NCBI RefSeq assembly: GCF_048771995.1
Contig: NC_133064.1
Location: 25,399,001-25,463,000, forward strand
From: Taeniopygia guttata
Taxonomy: Eukaryota; Chordata; Aves; Passeriformes; Estrildidae
DNA length: 64,000 nt
Direction of reading: 5' to 3'
Positions 51,929 through 63,046 of the stretch are shown here, piece by piece. A program made the position numbers and the translations under genes. Each line of letters starts with the position of its first letter. The stretch's first letter is position 1. The notes beneath the pieces were generated by a model. It worked only from the letters and a program-made list of their open reading frames with translations, was not told where the DNA came from and did not search any database.

Positions 51929-52601
51929 CATCAGCATCCATCCCTGCTCCATTCCCTGTCACCACAGAATTCAATCAGATGCAGCCAGTGACTTTCTACA
52001 GCTCACAGTAGGTCAAGTCCCTTACAAACAGGGAGACACTAGAAGCAGCCTTGCTGTATTGCAGCTTGTTATGGCAGTGACAATGTTGTCTCATTGTGCT
52101 TTACCACAGGGTCTGATAAGCGTTTCTATTTTTAACGTGCATCTGTCTAGTCTTATAGCTATAAAACTCATGTCACAAATTCACTGTAAAAAGAAAGGAG
52201 GAGGGCATTTGTTATCACAATGTTTGTCCTTTGGAGCAACCAATACACTTTCTCAAGCCCTACTTCCTGGGATGTGGCTGGACATTGCCTGCTGATAAGA
52301 AGTAGAGAATAAATCTTTTGTTTTCCAGTGTTTCCCTGCACAGCCTTTGCTTTTCTTTATTAAACTGCCTTTATCTCAACCCAGGCTTCATCTGAGGAAA
52401 ACACAAACAGGGAAACAGAGGATGATACCCTGGGGGCTTCATGCTGGCCTAGACTGGTCATGTCTGAGGGAGGTGGAGGTAGGGACCACAGCAGTAGGTG
52501 ATGGTCAAAAACTGTTCACTGATTGAGGGGCACAGGTAATGCTTATAGAGCAGAAGCACTGCATGTCCAGAGAAACCTGTTAGGAAGCCAAGGTTTGCTG
52601 T
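51929..52601. mobile_element. Unassigned flank with an LTR remnant
   Basis: 52060-52400 looks like a plus-oriented LTR remnant: AACCAATACAC, GAGAATAAATC and CTTTATTAAACTGCCTTTATCTCAACCC. The ends are not defined. The rest is unassigned. Confidence 0.4.
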
Positions 52602-52981
52602 TTGTTGTGGTTTGACCCTGGCTGGATGCCAGGTGCCCACCAAAGCCAATCTATCACTCCCGTACTCAGTTGGACAGGGAGACAAAATATAATAAAAAGG
52701 CCCAGGAGTTGAGATAAGGGTAGGGAGAGATCACTCAGTGATTACCATCACAGCTAAAACAGACTGGAGTCCTTCACAGGCTGTAGGTGGATCTCTGCTC
52801 CCTCGTGGACCTCCATGGACTGCAGGACCTCAGCCTGCTTCACCGTGGTCTGCACCACAGGTTGCAAGGGAATCTTTGCTCCTGCACCTGGAGCACCTCC
52901 TCCCCTTCCATCTTCACTGATGCTGGTATCTGCATAGTTGTTTCTCTCCTGTATTCTCACTCTTCTCTGTGTTAGCATTCT
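52602..52981 (-). mobile_element. LTR fragment (TGTTGTGGTTTGACCC type)
   Basis: Starts with TTGTGGTTTGACCCTGGCTGG and GCCAGGTGCCCACCAAAGCC, a widespread passerine-type LTR start by my recollection. AATAAAAAGG near 52692. It ends against the H-family LTR. Its inverse 3' portion is seen at 32560-32755. Confidence 0.5.
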
Positions 52982-53340
52982 GGAACACACATAATCACGG
53001 GATATGATTATATGCAGGTGCTTTTATTAAGAGGTGTGGGAATCAGGGGTACTAACCCAAATCTGACTCCGACATGGCTTTCAAGCTGAATGTATTTTAT
53101 ATTCTATCGTTATATAACTTACATATTAATTATTAAACTCATATTGTTCTATTGTATACATTGACATGAGTCTCTCGTGATCTTTCTTAGGTCCCTGACC
53201 ACAGTTTCTCATGATTATTCTTATGATTAAACAGTAGTTATATTTAATTACTAAACAATCATCACATCTAACAATTATATAATTTATCATGTACTAGCTA
53301 CACAGGTGAAGTTCTAGTAAGGTACAAAGTCTTCCTGTAC
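52982..53340 (-). mobile_element. H-family LTR, second copy
   Basis: Parallels 33650-33934 block by block, with AATAAAAGC poly(A) on minus near 53025. Right edge unclear within AT-rich sequence. Confidence 0.6.
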
Positions 53341-53476
53341 TCAGGGTATTTATTTTCTTTTCAGGGCCTACTAAAGCTTAATTTTCCTTTTAACCCTAAA
53401 TCCCCATGATTTTAAACCCTTTTACTATCATCTGCCCGCAATTACTTCTGCCCAATAACTGTTTCTCCTTCTTATG

Positions 53477-54122
53477 TGTCCTGGAGTGACTTTATGATGC
53501 TGAATTATATCCCTATTTGTCTATTTAGCCCAGAAATAAGTTTTGAACCTTTAAGACTGGTTTTGAGAGCTAAAGGGCGGGGAGAGAAGGAGGGCGAAGT
53601 TTGTTTTCAGAAACTGCACTCACTCCTCCACATTCCTGCTCCTGGACTGTGTTGTCTGCAGTGGACAGTGGGAGAGAGCTCTCCTTTGCTTTTTAGTTAG
53701 TTTTTAGCTAGCTGAGACAGAGAAGTTCCCTGGACTGTGGTTTTTCTTTTTCATGGAACTGTTTAAATCCACTCTGGACTGAAAATCCAGAAGACCACCA
53801 GGAGCTCACACCGAGGCCTGGCCTGGGCTGTGGCATTTTCTAGCACCGGAGAGACTGATAACAGACTGAATGAGCTGAGCTACAGCCCACAAAGGGAACT
53901 TTCTGAGTTTGTCATCTCTTCAGGGCATTGAGAGGTTTTATTGTTTAATACTGTTCATTTTTTGTGCTGGTGAATGCTTTGCCTGTTAAATAAACAGTTT
54001 TTTTCCACTTTTCTCCAAGGAAATCTTTTCCCGAACCAGTTGGGGGAGGGGCCGCTAGAATTTACTTTCTAGAGGAACCCAAATTCAGAGGTTTCCTCCA
54101 AAATTTGCCTTAAACCAGGACA
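53477..54122 (+). mobile_element. ERVL-type solo LTR (TGTCCTGG ... CCAGGACA)
   Basis: 646 bp with perfect 8-bp inverted termini TGTCCTGG/CCAGGACA. AAATAAACAG poly(A) near 53990. Flanks TTATG and GTATG agree at 4 of 5, an aged 5-bp duplication. Confidence 0.8.
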
Positions 54123-55047
54123 GTATGCTATCACAGAGGTGTTACTACCATCACTGATTGGCCCAGCCTTGGCCAGCAGCACATCTGTCTTGGAGCTAGC
54201 TGGCATTGGCTCTGTTAGACATGGGAGAAGCTTCTAGCAGCTTCTTGCAGAAGTCACCCCTGTAGCCTCCTGATGCCTATTGATTTTTGCCTTTTTTTCT
54301 TTTATATATTCTATGTATTATTTACACATCTATTTGGAGCTCTGTAGCTTATTATTGCATTTGTAGCTAGTTTTCCCAGTAATTTTCCATGCCCTTTCCC
54401 TAGGCAGAAAGACAAAACATATTCCAAAGCTCCTATCCCATATTGGTTCTTGCTGGCTACCAAGGTTGTAAACAGCTTTTTGACACACATTTCTATAAAC
54501 AAAGTACATCTAGTACCAAGGGGAGGGCTCCAGAAAAGGGTTGAACCAGAAGGGGGACTTGCCTCAACACCTGTGCTTCTAATTGGGAAATCTTGTCAAA
54601 TATGCTAATTTGCTAAACTTAAAAAAACTGCATTCACCCTTTGTGGGTGGACTTTTGTGGACATTTTTCCATAACTGCCCTTGGAGGCTTCCAATAACGA
54701 TCTACCTTTATATTACCTCCTATACTAATATTATCTTGAAAGTGTGTGTTGTTTCATTTCTAGGTTGAAAAAGGTATCATTCCTTGTTACCAAAACCTTG
54801 CCATGCAAACACAATACAGCTGTAACTCTATGAATGAGCTGGATCTATGAGGTATCACTATGGCTATTATTCAAGAAATCTGTGGACACCTCTTTCAATC
54901 CCATCCTAGGAACCAGGAAAAGATCTAATTTCCTCCCAAACATAAAATATTAGAAATCAATATTAAACAGCCTTTAGGTGTGGGATGCCACAAATTCAAT
55001 TGATTTATTAAAACAATATGGATATTGATCTAGTATCAATATCCAAC
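54123..55047. other. Unassigned 0.9 kb
   Basis: AT-rich with short frames only; nothing recognised. Confidence 0.4.
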
Positions 55048-55693
55048 TGTGATGGACAAAAACTGTCTAACAATTTAAAGTTAGAAAGTGTATGTTTATT
55101 CGACGCCGGGCAATGTGCGGGATAGCTCCCAAATACACACCGCACCTTCCAGGTGATTACAGAGTCTTTTTATCCATACAAGTATTGAATACACAAAATA
55201 CAAATACATATTCATAATTTTGGTACATCCCATTCCCCACTTTGTATGCTAATCACTCCAAAAGCTATTAAGCATGTGTAGTTTGTCCCTTGAAATGGGT
55301 CGGTGGTCCCTTTCATGGGGAGGGGTCCCAAAATGAGGAAGTAAATGAAGTCTTCCTCGTTCTGACCTTTCTACCTTTTCAATGCAAATATGACAAATGA
55401 ACTCTTGGTAGAACTCCCATTCCTTGTCTTCAATTGGTTTCAGAACAGAGGAGGCCCACAATTGTCTTATCTTCCTAAAAGCTATTTGTCAGTTTCTATA
55501 TTCTTCATTATAAACCCAGCTAACTAAACATTGTTCTGACAAGCAATCAATTATTAGTTAACTACTAACTCCTAACTTCATCAAGGCCTACTCATTTATT
55601 ATTATTATTTTAATTAACTCTAGTAAGGCTTATTTCTAACTAAAATCTTAGCTCTTCAAAAATCTCTAAATGCCTTAAAATTTACGTTTCACA
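55048..55693 (-). mobile_element. K-type solo LTR, minus orientation
   Basis: TGTGATGG start and GTTTCACA end. On minus, poly(A) GAATAAACATAC near 55095. U3 has ATTCATAATTTTGG and TATGCTAATC. Flanks share ATCC only, so no clear duplication. Confidence 0.65.
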
Positions 55694-55861
55694 ATCCCTC
55701 ATTTTAGGTAGACCCAAGAGGGTAATTTTCCCATGCAATCTGAAATACTACACAAGCAAATTGAATTTATTAACAACACTAGTGGAAATAAAACTTCTCT
55801 TCAGCAGCTGTGTTGAGGAAAGAAACTTTTATTTGGCCTCTGGAAGCAGCAAGACAAGTCA

Positions 55862-56615
55862 TAGAATCATTAAGGTTGAAAAAGAAAGACCTCTAAGATC
55901 ATCAAGTCCCACCATTAACCCAGCACTGCCAAGTCCAGCACTAAACCATGCCTTTAAGCACCACATCTATATGTTTTTTTAACATTTCCAGGGACAGTGG
56001 CTTCACCATTTCCCTGGGCAGCTTGCTCCAATGTTTTAAAACTCTTTCTGTGAAGAAATATTTCCTAATATCCAATTTAAACCTCCCCTGGTGCAACTTG
56101 AGGCCATTTCCTCTTGTCCTATAACTCACTACATCCTCCTTTCAGGCAGTTGTAAAGAGCAAGAAGGTGTCCCCTTAGCCTCCTTTTCTCCAGGAAAAAC
56201 AACCTGCCTTTCCTAAATCCATGTTGACTGGGCCTAATCCCCTGGCTGTCCTGTACATGCTGTGTGATGGCACTCAAGATGATCTGTTTCATAACCTTCC
56301 CCCCTGACATCAAGGTCACACTGACAGGCCTGTAGTTCTCTGGATCTTCCTTCTGGCAGTTGGAGATGGGTGTCACATTTCCTCATCTCCAGTCAACTAT
56401 GACCTCCCTGGTTATCCAGGACTGCTGATACATGAAAGTGGCTTGATAAGTGCTTCCTCCAGTGCCTTCAGTACCCTTGAGTGAACCCCATCTGGTTCCA
56501 TAGACTTGTGTGCATCCAGATGGTACAGCAGATCGCTTACATTTCCCCTTTTCCTTATTGTTGAAGACATTTTTGACACTAAGCTCTCATCACTATTAGA
56601 TAGGTTTATTGGCAC
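55862..56615 (-). mobile_element. CR1 LINE, RT and 3' end
   Basis: The 3' end on minus terminates at ATAGAATCAT (55862), the usual CR1 end. The coding remnant has the C-terminal LDIRKYFFTERVLKHW and LPREMVKPLSLE stretch (55941-56129), the RT block [25 protein letters not shown] and [12 protein letters not shown] (56119-56376), and SDLLYHLDAHKSMEPDGVHSRVL (near 56480). Frames are shifted and several motifs, including the RT catalytic Asp-Asp, are absent. 5'-truncated at 56615 by an insertion. Confidence 0.85.
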
Positions 56616-57255
56616 AGATCAATCCTGAAATCTGACAGCTCAAGCTGGGTGCCTCAAAAGAGGGACCCAGAACAAAGAAACCCCTAAGCATTTATTCCCT
56701 TACAGTCTACACACCTGTTCTTTACACACTCTTTATGCACCTAGCACACACCTCTTAGTCCAGTGGTGATTTTTGGTCTGGGGTCTTCTAACACCTTATT
56801 GAATCCTTTCGCTGTTTCCTCTGTGTCCGTGCAAGCAGGCCATTTACAGTTATCTTGTCACATTACAGCTTCTGGTGATGACTGTAGCCTCTATCTTCTG
56901 GTTTGTACTTCTTGTGTATTAGCTCAGTTGGCAGAGCATGGGAAACTAAGAAGTCTTTGATTTTGAGTAAGCACTATTTAGAAACAATTAAAACATCAGT
57001 GTGTTATCAACATTATTCTCATTCTAAATCCAAACCACAGCACAGTACAGCTACTAGGAAAATTAGAAAATTAACTCTATTCCAGCTGAAAGCCTATCTA
57101 GGTGAAAGTTCACAACTTGGGGCCCAAGGCTTCAGCAAATCCAGCTACTCATGCCAAGCAAGTAAAGTTAAGCAAACAACATACTAAATCACACAGTATT
57201 ATAACTTAATGTGACTTATTTAAAATTTACCTATTAAGCCAAACAACTAATATCT
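56616..57255 (-). mobile_element. Probable LTR inserted in CR1
   Basis: Separates CR1 RT blocks. On the minus strand a poly(A)-like GGGAATAAATGC lies near 56690. Contains TTAGCTCAGTTGGCAGAGC, which resembles a tRNA A-box half but lacks a T arm. Boundaries approximate; no duplication found. Confidence 0.5.
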
Positions 57256-58052
57256 CTTATCATTCATCCTTTGTCACTATGTTTCCTCACACATACAATA
57301 AATAATGGAGATTCTCCTTACCCCTCCATTTGTTGTGAATGTATTTATAAAAACTTTTTAAACTGTCTTTTACAGCAGTAGATAATTAAGTTCTAGCTGG
57401 GCTTTGACCCTTCTAATTTTTTCTTGCATAACCTCATGACATCCTTGTAAGTCCTCCTGAGTTGCCTACCCCTTCTTCCAAAGGTCATAATCTCTCTTTT
57501 TCTTGTGTTCCAACCAAAGCTCTCTGTTCAGCCAGGCTGGTCTTCTTCACCATCAGCTCATATTTCAGCACTTGGGGACACCTGCTCATGCACCTTTAAG
57601 ATTTCCTTCTTGACGACTGTCCAGCATCCCTGTATGCCTTTGTCCTTCAGGACAGCCTCCCAAGGGATGCTGTCAACCAGGACCCTAAACAAGCCAAAGT
57701 CTGCCTTTCAGAAGTCCAAAGTAGCAGTTCTACTAACCATCCTCTAATTCTTTGAGAATTGAAAACTCTTATAATTTCATGATTGCTGTGCCCAAGACAG
57801 CCTCTGACAACCATATCACCCACAAGTCCTTCTCTGTTCACAAACAGCAGGTCCAGGGAGGCACCTTCCCTAGCTGTCCCACTCCCCAGATGTGTCGGGA
57901 ATCTCCTAGGCAGTTTTCTTTCTGCTGCATTGTGTTTCCAGCAGTCACCAGGTAAGTTGAAGTCCCCCAGGAGAACAGGGGCCAGTGATCACAAGACTAT
58001 CCCCAGCTGCTTATAGAATATTTCCTCTGCCTCTTCATCCTGCTCGGGTGGA
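57256..58052 (-). mobile_element. CR1 LINE, endonuclease end and linker
   Basis: On minus: REGLVGD, VVRGCLGHSNHEII (endonuclease catalytic His region), then a PAWLNRELWLEH-type stretch and RLCKKKLE. Several stops. Matches the CR1 layout, upstream of the RT piece. The other end, near 58050, reads PPEQDEEAEEIFYKQLG. Confidence 0.8.
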
Positions 58053-58405
58053 TGCAGCAATTGAAAGAAATAGACCATGCAGTGCAAGCAAAGCAAAGCC
58101 AGTTTTATTACACTGATTACCAGTATTTATAGTTCTCTAACTTCTACACAAAATTTTCCACTCAGACCCCTCTGCCCCTGTTTCCTTAGTAATACAATCT
58201 TTTTGGTTTTCAAGCCCCTGTTACATCTTCTTGCACCAGTGATGTCCTTGTCAACATCGTCTCTAATCAGAGAGGTCAGACGTGATGTTTTCACTTCTTG
58301 TTCTTGCCTTGAGTTTATCTCTCCCATGGCTTCCACTGTACTAGGGCCAGGAGGTCTGTGGTGCTACCCAGCTCAGCTTCTGTAGCTGTCTGATCTTCCA
58401 TGTGT
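58053..58405 (-). mobile_element. Second LTR inserted in CR1
   Basis: TGCAGCAATTG on the left. On minus a GTAATAAAACTGG poly(A) near 58105. CR1 coding resumes on both sides (PPEQDEE at 58050; RGKAKK at about 58430). Edges approximate. Confidence 0.55.
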
Positions 58406-58444
58406 CTCCCTTTTTCCTTTTTTAGCCTTCCCCCTGGTTCTTAC
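58406..58444 (-). mobile_element. CR1 endonuclease sliver
   Basis: Encodes VRTRGKAKKGK on minus; joins the CR1 endonuclease parts on either side of two insertions. Confidence 0.7.
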
Positions 58445-59013
58445 TGTCTGAGATTGAGAAGCAAGATGTTTTCTATTGCCATCTGTGTAGCAGTTGTCCT
58501 CTGGGCAGTTTTCCTTATCTCCTGTTAATGGGCCCATCAGTGTCTCACCACATGACTCAGAGATAACTCCCTCCAGGAGCTAGTTCTGTTTAACAGGTGA
58601 TCAAGGACCCACTGTATGACTCAGAATGACATCAGCCCATTGTGATATGCTCCGCCCAGGGGGGAGGAGATAAGAATTCCCACCTAGATATATTCTGGGA
58701 TTTTTAGACAGAGAGGCAGCCTTCCCACAGGTTTCAAAGAGGACACAACTGGGGTTTTTCACTAGACTGACTACACCTTTTCTACAGGGCCACTGCTCCA
58801 ACAGAAACCACATCTGCCACTCCAAGAGGACTGCAGCCACTCCAATTTGGACTGCTAGCAACATGCTGGCCAAAGGGGTGCCAGATTGTATTCTGACTTT
58901 GTCAGTGGTCTTCCTTTTGTATTATTGCATGTATTTTGTTTCTTTTCCCTTTTCCTAATAAATTGCATTTCTGACTTGGAGTGTCTCACTGGTTTTACTT
59001 TCAAACCAGAACA
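58445..59013 (+). mobile_element. ERVL-like solo LTR inside CR1, copy 3
   Basis: TGTCTGAG start, CCAGAACA end, exact CTTAC duplications (58440-58444 and 59014-59018). Poly(A) CCTAATAAATTGC near 58957. Inverse orientation to copies 1 and 2. Confidence 0.92.
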
Positions 59014-59300
59014 CTTACCCATAGATACTTGACATAACCATCAGTAAGCTCTAGACAATCAAAACACTCCCTAACATATAGGGCTACCTCACGGCCTCTC
59101 CTTCCTTGCTTGTCCCTTCTGAAGAGTTTATAGCCATCTATTGCTACATTCCAGTTGTGTGAGTCATCCCAACATGTCTCCATGATTGTAACTTTATCAT
59201 AGATTTCCAGCAGCACAACAGCTTCCAGCTTTTCCTGTTTGTTGCCCATTGCTGCATGCACTGGTGCATTGCCATATGGATCTCCATCCCCTACTTCCAC
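59014..59300 (-). mobile_element. CR1 LINE, endonuclease N-terminal part
   Basis: On minus, 95 open codons: GNKQEKLEAVVL, IMETCWDDSHNWN (the ET-W-D catalytic block of APE endonucleases), GYKLFRRDKQGRRG and VALYVRECFDCLEL. Standard CR1 endonuclease sequence. Confidence 0.9.
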
Positions 59301-59794
59301 TGAACTGGCAGACTAAAGGACCTCACTGGCACACTGTCCCTGAAACATTGCTGTGCTGTCCCCAGTCTTATCTTTAGAATGTCTGGTTTTATCCCTTTCC
59401 CTCTTCAAATCTAGTTTAAAGCTTTTTCAATGACCCCTACTAACTCCTGTGCAAATATACTTTTCTCCTTTTGAGACAGGTGTATCCAGCAGACTCAGTA
59501 TTGTGCAGACTGGCCATGATGAAAAAACCCAAAATTCTGGCAGTGACAACAGGCTGGGAGCCAGCTATTGATCTGCTGGCCCTTCCTGTTTCTTACATCA
59601 TCATTCCTTGCAACTGGAAGGATAGAGAAGAACACTTCTTGTGCTCCTGATCCCTTAACCAGTAGTCCCAAGGCCCGAGGTGTCTCTTGGTTGCCCTTAG
59701 ACTTCGTTGCAACTTCATTGCTGCCTACCTGAAAAGTCAATAATGGAAAATAATATAAAAGCTGTACCAGGGTAGGAAGATTTCTTTTCACATA
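59301..59794 (-). mobile_element. CR1 LINE, ORF1-like part
   Basis: On minus, 59495-59791 encodes VGSNEVATKSKGNQETPRALG, SGAQEVFFSILPVARND and QQINSWLPACCHCQNFGFFHHG, resembling the esterase-like region of CR1 ORF1 or 5' region. Stops separate it from the endonuclease. Confidence 0.75.
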
Positions 59795-59965
59795 GAATGA
59801 TACAATGATTTGCGTTGGAAGAAACCCTAAAGATCACCTAGTTCCAATCCCCCAGAACTGGGACACCATCCACTAGAGCAGGTTGCTCAAAGCCCCATCC
59901 AGTCTACCCTTGAACACTTCCAGGGATGTGCTGATGTTTAGAGAGGACATAGCCTTCTGCCAGCT
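59795..59965 (-). mobile_element. Second, 5'-truncated CR1 3' end
   Basis: AGAATGATACAATGATTTG, AAGATCACCTAGTTCCAATCCCC, AGGTTGCTCAAAGCCCCATCCA, and CTTGAACACTTCCAGGGATG: the characteristic avian CR1 3' segment, minus orientation, adjacent to the larger CR1. Confidence 0.85.
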
Positions 59966-60284
59966 GGATACCATTGCTCCCTGATCAATCCAGCAGAACT
60001 AGAGCATCCTTCCTGACAGCCATGCTCCCTAGAGGCTTCTTTCATATAGGGGGCAGGGTGGGGGAGTGGGGCTATGGTTGTTCCTGGCTGTGCCCAGGTC
60101 CCATCAGCTGCTATCTCAGCCTCCTGGTGGCTCTCTCGGCTCCCCCAAGTTTCCCTGATTCAGGAATTTCCCCTGTGGACTGCTTAGAGCAGTCTGTTGT
60201 GGATCATGCCAGCATGGGAGCTGCTTGCCTCAGCAATGTGGTTTTATATGGTGTTATGTCTGATACAGACCCTTGAATGTGCAC

Positions 60285-60690
60285 TGTGTGAATCTACACA
60301 TACAGGTAACCAAGGCAACCACCAAACCACAGCTGAAATGCAAAGAGTAGATTTATTTCATTACCTTGCTAACAATGCCTGGCTGCAGACATGGGGACAC
60401 AGGCTCAGGTCATCCTGGCGAGGGGCAGGCAGGGGGAGGGGGGCCTGCTGCTTGCCCCAGTATATCAAAGGGCTTTCCCCACCCACAGATTATTACAAGA
60501 CTGTGCTTTTATGATCTCTCTGTCTCTCCCAGCAGGAGGCTCAAAGCATGTCTGTGAGAGTGTGTTGACTCTCCACATGAATTCTACTTCTCAAAACAGG
60601 CAAAAGATGAAGAGCACTAGGCATAATAAATTGAGTTTTCACACACCAACATTCTTAGCATTTCCAGCTGCAAGGTCAATTTGAGTGAAA
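60285..60690 (-). mobile_element. Possible LTR fragment
   Basis: TGTGTGAATCTACAC start and, on minus, GAAATAAATCTAC poly(A) near 60350, with a GC-rich G-tract at 60421-60440. The right edge is unknown. Confidence 0.35.
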
Positions 60691-62735
60691 ATATCCCCTC
60701 CTCTTCCAGTTTTAACTCTTTCTCCCAAACATGTACTTACTGAAAATTAGGTGTTTTTTCATGCTGCTGAAGGAATACAGAAATGAGAACAAAAAGAAGT
60801 CATATCATAGTACATCATGGCAATGTTTTTTATCACAAGAGATAAAATTAATTTTTAGAATTTATTTTTCAGTTTCTAAATAAAGAATAGTTCTTATCTA
60901 GCATTTAAATAGTCATTGAACTTTTGAGGGAAAGCCCATATAGTAGGTAATCATGACTGAAGGAAAGGGAAAACTTACAAGTACTTACACACACAAAGAG
61001 AAGAAATGTCAGTACTGCTTTACTACTTTTGTATTTTTATTGTGGAACTGCGTTTTTTTCTTTTACATCAAATATGTTCAGTGGAAGAGGGGACACTGCA
61101 CACAAATATGATAAAAGCATTGCATATTACTTTCACTGGAAACTAATTTGCTACATTAGATATGACTGGATAGAAGTGATGCAGAATTATAAGACATAAT
61201 ACCATACACAGCTGCAGACTGACACAAACACCATTCAGAACAAGAGAGGAGGTGTGTGAGGTGCTTCTCAGCCAGCAACAAGACTATTTCTTTCCATGGT
61301 TTGGAAGATGATGGCTGCATGCAAATGTGTGAAAGCATATTTCAGATTTCCTCTTTTACAGTTGTGATTTCAGCCCAGTCCTGCAGACTTAGCTCTGCCA
61401 TCTGGATGTTGTAGCTAGTCTAGAGAAGAGAAGCTGTGTTTTTTCTCCTTTTTTTTGGTTTCAGATTTTTTATGCCATTGTTTTATCTATTTACTTTTTT
61501 TTTTAGATTTTTTTTTTGTAAAGTCACAACAGACTATTTTTTTAAATTGAAACAAACTGGCTCTTTCTCTCAAAACATCATAGCAAGAACCTCTTGCAAC
61601 AGATGAACAAAGAGAAGCATATTACAGAAATATCCTATATGAACAGTAAGTGTTCTTTGGAGATGACTTTCTTGTTGTAGGATGAAAATTCAAATTAAAA
61701 AATTGATTCAATCTTAGTAAATGAGTACCAAAACTCCCCTAAAATGCATAACCTATTGTAGACAATTAAAAAAACCCATTCATATATGCAGTTAGCGCCA
61801 CTCACCAGATTATGCAAGATAATTAAAAAATAAAAAATTAATTTTATGAAAGATGGCATGAAAAGTAGAGGGCAATGAAGTCAGACCCACCACAGGACAT
61901 TGAAAAGGCATGAAAGAGAGGCCCTGACTAAGTTCAGGAGTGGCGTGTGACCTCTAAAATAGTTCTTCATTGAATTTTATGAAGCAGTATAGTAATCGCA
62001 TGAAGATCATGACTGGGGATGCTGTTATGGGTAATACCATAATTTAAATGGTGTGTCCTATTGAATCTTTATAATTAATAAGAAACCATGCTTCTAGAAA
62101 TCTATGCTGATCAACAGTACTCATCGTTAATGTACACGCAACATTTGTTCTGACTGTTTCTAAACTGATTATGTAGTGATTAATACAGTTAGACTAGTTC
62201 CACAGGCAGGAAAGGCATAAAGGCAAGAGGAGCTAATGGAGGCATTCATTGCTGTGCTACACCCAGGCATGATTAACATTTAAAAGGGAATGGATGGAAC
62301 AGGCATTGCAATACCTCAGAATAGTAAGACTGGATTTTTAATATTATTGTAAAAGCAAAAGATAAATAAACATTTTAAGAACAGCTGTAACTGCCTAATT
62401 GTTATTTTTAAAGTAAAATAAATGCTTCACCCATCACAAACTTACTTGGAGAGATTTAAGTCTTGATTCTTATTTCATTTACAGAAGGACTTAACGACTG
62501 TAACTTCCCTGATTGTAGTGAAATTGCTCTTTATTCACAAGAATAAGTGGCATAAGTGAGATTAGACTTAGGACCATTGCTGTACTTATATTTTCTACCA
62601 AAGCAGAGGTACAAACCATTTCAGATATTATCAGAAAATCAGTTCCCACCCACTTAAAAAGTTTGAAATTAGACCTGTATAAGAATGTAGACAAAGCAGA
62701 ATTGTAGAAATTGTACATTTATGTGGATGCAACAG
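60691..62735. other. AT-rich sequence without recognisable gene
   Basis: Long A/T runs (for example 61495-61520). Nothing coding or repetitive could be recognised. Confidence 0.45.
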
Positions 62736-63046
62736 TTTAGAGAGAGAAACAGATAGCTTTCCCAGACATTGTCCTGGGGAAAGCTGTGAGAATGCTCAGA
62801 GAAAAGAATTAAAACAATTCTTATCTGAGTCTCTGCATCTGGTGTTTGTGAACATGTGGAATGCTTGTACGTGATGTTTATGGAAAGAAGGTGTTGTTCC
62901 TAATTAACCAATGGTGTGAGGGGTGTTGTTAACAACCGATCAGGTTCTGGGTGAATGCCTATAAAATATGTGAAGTTCCTAATAAAGCTCACTTTATGCC
63001 TCTTGAGTATGGAGTCAATGTTGCTTTCCTTCAGCTGTTCCTAACT
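62736..63046 (+). mobile_element. Probable solo LTR
   Basis: Ordered promoter features: AACCAATGG box near 62919, CTATAAAATATG near 62960, CTAATAAAGCTC poly(A) near 62981. CAACAG occurs on both sides (62730-62735 and 63047-63052), a possible 6-bp duplication, but the body then lacks TG...CA ends, so the edges may be off. Confidence 0.55.

Noticed and set aside
52787..52990. Open frames on both strands near a CTGCAGG-rich area
   Set aside because: Inside an LTR fragment; no recognisable product.
56918..56970. tRNA-like sequence (TTAGCTCAGTTGGCAGAGC)
   Set aside because: Resembles a D arm and A box but has no T arm or closing acceptor stem; probably part of an LTR or tRNA-derived repeat.
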